64,000 nucleotides of DNA, from NCBI GenBank assembly GCA_015075515.1, contig JABTUE010000002.1, positions 62,001-126,000 on the forward strand, given 5' to 3'. Position 1 is the first letter of the stretch; each line of letters begins with the position of its first letter. This DNA is from Planctomycetota bacterium. Its GTDB lineage: Bacteria > Planctomycetota > UBA8742 > UBA2392. A program made the position numbers and the translations under genes. Under the pieces are notes generated by a model. It made no database searches and was not told the DNA's origin. It saw only the letters and a list, made by a program, of their open reading frames with translations. Positions 61,244 to 64,000 of this stretch are shown in pieces.

Positions 61244-61882
61244 ATGACCCGTCAACGCGGCTTTACGCTGGTGGAACTGATGGTTGTGATCGCCATTTTG
61301 GGCCTGCTGGCCAGTGTGCTGGCCACCAGCGTCGTGTCCAAGATGAAGCACGCCACCCACGAGCTGGACAAAAAGACGCTGCAGGACCTCTACAATCAGC
61401 TTCAGATGACCGCCGCCCTGGACCAGAAAGCCAAGGCCATGATGGTGCGCGGGCCGCTGGCCGAAAAACGCGGGCGCGAGTTCTTCGAGGCCTGCTTCAA
61501 GCACAAGCTGTTCGACACCGACATGCTGGGCAAGATGATCAGCCACGCCGGCAACGACGTGACGCCGGATTCGCGCTGGCTGGATGAACCCGAGGGCACG
61601 CTGCCGGCGTTTTCGTGCAGTTGGGCCGCGCCCCAGGGCAACGAGTGCCTGATTCTGATGACTCTGCGCGGCAGCAACCGGCGCGTGGTGCTGAGCGCCA
61701 ACAGCCGCAACTGGTTCAACTTTGACGACGAAGTGATCGTGATGTGGTCCGACGCCGAAACCGCCAGCTACATGACCGTGCAGGAAGCGGCCGCCTGGGG
61801 ATACACGATTACGCCCGAGCAGTGGAAGCAGCCGACCGAACTGCTGGGCAAGACGAAGCCTTTCGACGGTGTGTTCGACTAG
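61244..61882 (+). CDS. Type II secretion/type IV pilin-like protein (pseudopilin)
   Basis: 212 residues. MTRQRGFTLVELMVVIAILG is the classic prepilin leader: cleavage after Gly, N-methylated Phe, Glu5 and a hydrophobic helix, processed by PilD-type prepilin peptidase. The rest has a long alpha-1 extension (SVVSKMKHATHELDKKTLQD) and a globular domain with FSCSWAAPQGNECLILM (a possible Cys pair) and a strand-rich end. It is single, with no gsp or pil genes around it, like the many stand-alone pseudopilins in Planctomycetes-type genomes. Its target is unknown. Confidence 0.88.
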   Translation: MTRQRGFTLVELMVVIAILGLLASVLATSVVSKMKHATHELDKKTLQDLYNQLQMTAALDQKAKAMMVRGPLAEKRGREFFEACFKHKLFDTDMLGKMISHAGNDVTPDSRWLDEPEGTLPAFSCSWAAPQGNECLILMTLRGSNRRVVLSANSRNWFNFDDEVIVMWSDAETASYMTVQEAAAWGYTITPEQWKQPTELLGKTKPFDGVFD

Positions 61883-62377
61883 CGGGCCCGGCGGGCCGCG
61901 AACCCGCCGGACCACGGGCTTGGGGACCCGAATCCGCCCGACACGGCGCGGGCGGCGTGTCAGCGCGCCGCGACGTGCCGGGCAGGTTCGAACCCGCTGG
62001 CCGGGAGGAAAGGGACGCGTGTCCCACCCGGCCAAGGTAAGGAGGATGAGCTTATGCAGCACAGGCTTCGGGGTTGAACATTGGCGCGGGATGGCCGCGC
62101 GATGCCCGAAGCCGAAGCGCGCACACGTACTCGAAAATTGGGTATCCGACACGACCGGTCTTTGTGGGGCAGGGCTCCGTCACGATGCAAGCGCGCCGAC
62201 GGAAATGAGCCACCCCGCGGGGCCGGTCAACCCATTTGGATCGCACGGTCTGCACTTGTGCCCGCATGCGCGCGCCGCTAGACTTGCGGCACCCCCTGTG
62301 GCAACATCTGCTGCGTGTCCGTGCGTAGACTTGGGGCCGGACACAAACCCCTGCACAACGCCCTGCATGAGGCTTCT
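61883..62377 (+). other. 495-base intergenic region with strong hairpins; candidate non-coding RNA
   Basis: It begins with GGCGGG/CCCGCC and GACACG/CGTGTC hairpins. At 61998-62034 there is a two-level hairpin: outer TGGCCGGG/CCCGGCCA, inner GGGAC/GTCCC with loop GCGT and an asymmetric AGGAAA bulge. AAGGAGG follows at 62039-62045 with an ATG 8 bases later whose ORF is only 7 codons. The rest looks unstructured and has no codon bias on either strand. No tRNA, RNase P or tmRNA signature fits. Confidence 0.45.
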
Positions 62378-63043
62378 ATGCGTCGTGTTGCATTGTTCGC
62401 TGCACTGGGTGGGTTGATGGCGGTGCTTTCGGCCTGTGGCGATTACGCCAACACGACCAAGGGCACAGTAACCATGCCCAACTCCAACGGCCCCAACCCG
62501 CAGAATCTGCCCAACCCCAACACTGTGCCGAAGCCGGTGACACCCTACGGCTATGCCGTCAGCGCCAGCCCGGTGACGATTGAAGAAGTGTTGATTGACC
62601 CGGCCGGGCCCAACGCCGGCTTCCAGTACGTCGAACTGTTCAATGCCAGCGCCTTTGTCGCCGACATCGGCGGCTGGGTACTGACCAACGGCGCCGACAG
62701 CTACACCTTTCCTTACGGCTTCCGCGTCAACAGCGGCGCCCGCGTGCTGGTGCACATCGGCGCTGCCGGCACCAACGATGATGCCAACCAGTTCGCCCCT
62801 TCCTTTGGCGAACTGGACGTGGACACCGGCTCGCTGGCCCTGCTGCGCCACGGCAGCGACGTGGTGGACTTTGTCCAGTGGGGCAACGCGGGCAACGCCC
62901 TTGAAAACGCCGCTGTCCTGGTGGGCGAATGGGTAGCCGGCGACTACGTGCTGCGCGCCCAGGAAGGCCGCTCGATCCACTACACCGGCCTTGCCAATGA
63001 CAGCTCGGCCTGGTTTGAAGACACCATCAGCCCCGGCCAGTAA
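62378..63043 (+). CDS. Lipoprotein with lamin-tail (LTD) domain
   Basis: 221 residues. MRRVALFAALGGLMAVLSAC has the lipobox LSAC, followed by a 45-residue Asn/Pro-rich linker (NGPNPQNLPNPNTVPKPV). Residues 70-160 match the lamin-tail domain: ITIEEVLIDP-like first strand (VTIEEVLIDPAGPNAGFQYV), ELFNASAFVADIGGWVLTNG, and YTFPYGFRVNSGARVLVHIG. LTDs occur in secreted bacterial proteins, often beside nucleases or phosphatases, as a surface-attachment module. No catalytic domain is attached here. Confidence 0.85.
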   Translation: MRRVALFAALGGLMAVLSACGDYANTTKGTVTMPNSNGPNPQNLPNPNTVPKPVTPYGYAVSASPVTIEEVLIDPAGPNAGFQYVELFNASAFVADIGGWVLTNGADSYTFPYGFRVNSGARVLVHIGAAGTNDDANQFAPSFGELDVDTGSLALLRHGSDVVDFVQWGNAGNALENAAVLVGEWVAGDYVLRAQEGRSIHYTGLANDSSAWFEDTISPGQ

Positions 63044-63066
63044 AGCCGCGATAAATTGCACCTTCA

Positions 63067-63097
63067 CCGGGCCCGAAAGGGCCCGGGTTTGTTTTGC
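63067..63097 (+). terminator. Intrinsic terminator after the LTD lipoprotein
   Basis: An 8-bp stem CCGGGCCC/GGGCCCGG with tetraloop GAAA, followed by GTTTGTTTT. Confidence 0.88.
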
Positions 63098-63154
63098 CCA
63101 AGTCGGGGCCGCCCGGATGCCGATTTTGTGCTGACGGCGTCTTTGGGAAGCCCC

Positions 63155-64000
63155 GTGTCCGGATCACTTCGCAATGCCTATCTGCTGAACGTTCTGGCCC
63201 TGCTGGGCATCGGCGTGGTCATGGTCTTCAGCAGCAGCGCCATACGCCTGATGCCGGGCATGGAGTCCGACCCGTTTGTGTTCATCAAGCGCCACCTGCT
63301 GTTTCTGGGTCTCGGCCTTGCGGCCATGGCCCTGATCGCGCGCGCGGACTATGCGCTGTGGCTGAAAGCAGCCAAGCCCCTGTATCTGCTGGCGCTGGCG
63401 TTGCTGGTGCTGACGCTGATTCCGGGCATCGGCACCGAATACAACGGCGCGCGGCGCTGGCTGCGCTTTGGCGGTTTCGGCCTGCAACCCAGCGACTTTG
63501 CCAAGTTCGCGCTGCTGGTTATGGCTGCCGCCTTTGCCGCCACCCGCAAGGAACAACTGGCCGACTTCCGGCGCGGGTTTCTGCCGGCCTGCCTGTTTGT
63601 CGGCATCTACAGCGTGCTGTGCATGGCACAGCCCGATTTCGGCACCAGCCTGTTTCTGGCCGCCAGCGCCTTTCTGGTGCTGATCTGCGGCGGGTTGCGT
63701 GTGCGGCACCTGGTTCTGGTAGCGGCGCTGATGTTGCCCGTGGCCAGCGTGGTGATGTACAGCAAGTTCGACCACATCCAGAGCCGTGTGCTGGTGTTTC
63801 TGGATCCGGCGGCGGACCCCCTTGGCAAGGGTCACCAGGTCAACCAGTCCCTGATCGCCATCGGCTCGGGCGGGGTAGAAGGCCAGGGTTTGGGCAACTC
63901 GACCCAAAAGCTGTACTACCTGCCCGAACAGGAAACCGACTTCATCTTCGCCGTGCTGGCCGAAGAAACCGGCTTTGTCGGCTCGGCGGTAACGCTGGCG
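63155..64000 (+). CDS. ftsW: FtsW, SEDS division glycosyltransferase, 3' end beyond window
   Basis: 282 codons inside the window, open at the right edge. From the GTG at 63155 it reads VSGSLRNAYLLNVLALLGIG; a GTG at 63128 is also in frame. SEDS features: a first helix ending VVMVFSSSAI, GARRWLRFGGFGLQPSDFAK, MAQPDFGTSLFL with the catalytic-region Asp, and LGNSTQKLYYLPEQETDFIF followed by VLAEETG, which is the FtsW rather than the RodA variant. It acts in septal peptidoglycan synthesis. The window also has rodA at 51243-52442. Confidence 0.92.
   Translation, partial: MSGSLRNAYLLNVLALLGIGVVMVFSSSAIRLMPGMESDPFVFIKRHLLFLGLGLAAMALIARADYALWLKAAKPLYLLALALLVLTLIPGIGTEYNGARRWLRFGGFGLQPSDFAKFALLVMAAAFAATRKEQLADFRRGFLPACLFVGIYSVLCMAQPDFGTSLFLAASAFLVLICGGLRVRHLVLVAALMLPVASVVMYSKFDHIQSRVLVFLDPAADPLGKGHQVNQSLIAIGSGGVEGQGLGNSTQKLYYLPEQETDFIFAVLAEETGFVGSAVTLA

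Noticed and set aside
61981..61996. GGTTCGAACCC, a tRNA T-loop-like sequence
   Set aside because: The flanking bases do not form a 5-bp T-stem or a 7-bp acceptor, and no anticodon or D arm can be drawn around it.
61869..62417. 182-residue plus-strand ORF over the 61883-62377 gap
   Set aside because: It begins inside the pseudopilin stop region, has Arg/Pro/Cys-rich random composition, and its only good ribosome site lies directly against an internal ATG with no spacing.

Overview
The window is a GC-rich, almost fully coding stretch of a bacterial chromosome, with no rRNA, tRNA, CRISPR array, prophage or transposase that I can see. An LptD homologue, many lipoboxes, a TolC-like protein and an outer-membrane barrel point to a diderm with LPS. 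The mix of EF-hand/HEAT lipoproteins, VWA proteins, a lamin-tail lipoprotein, long coiled-coil proteins and scattered rather than operonic core genes (lone atpG, sucD, rpsP, holB, bioA) suggests Planctomycetota or a related PVC-type or deep lineage. This is an inference from gene content; no 16S gene is present to settle it.

Layout. 1-6032 (minus strand) is a protein-folding block, in transcription order groEL2, groES, groEL1, a small secreted protein, dnaJ, grpE and a FmdB-type zinc ribbon cut by the window edge. 6313-16536 holds single genes: a lipoprotein, a SET-domain protein, a Kef-type antiporter, a ferredoxin/metallo-beta-lactamase fusion, membrane-anchored unknowns, pirin, a Ser/Thr kinase, yidD and an M14-like lipoprotein. 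16579-25430 has an FMN hydroxyacid oxidase, a dGTPase-like HD hydrolase, yacG, a very Cys-rich secreted protein, a D-threonine aldolase-like enzyme, DedA, an orphan TolC-like lipoprotein, a LeuA-like synthase and a GNAT acetyltransferase beside a small inverted-repeat element. 25479-31880 has RDD, PmbA/TldE, an ECF sigma factor, a tight three-gene unit (DUF4177-like, cupin, methyltransferase), atpG and holB. 31913-41643 has lptD, a 1059-residue adenylate cyclase/ATPase/TPR protein, rpsP coupled to an EF-hand lipoprotein, a degenerate HhH-GPD-like protein and sucD.

41776-51241 is the most unusual part. Three consecutive secreted proteins look like the N-domains of secretins without the barrel. 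They are followed by two paralogous secreted helical-repeat proteins, a membrane protein with two VWA domains and a GATase-like segment, and a lipoprotein; the last four form one overlapping unit. Next come rodA (minus) and, divergently, a group-2 sigma-70 factor translationally coupled to a 904-residue coiled-coil protein and a membrane protein. 56979-57145 is a MITE-like palindromic element. The window ends with a barrel protein, a secreted acidic protein, bioA, a pseudopilin, a structured 0.5-kb gap, a lamin-tail lipoprotein and the first 282 codons of ftsW.

Regulation. Several genes carry sigma-70-like promoters whose -10 box lies only 6-8 bases before the start codon, which implies leaderless mRNAs (kefB-like, ferredoxin-MBL, yidD, dGTPase, holB, probably the D-threonine aldolase). 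Perfect palindromes upstream of the ferredoxin-MBL gene, pirin and bioA are candidate operators.
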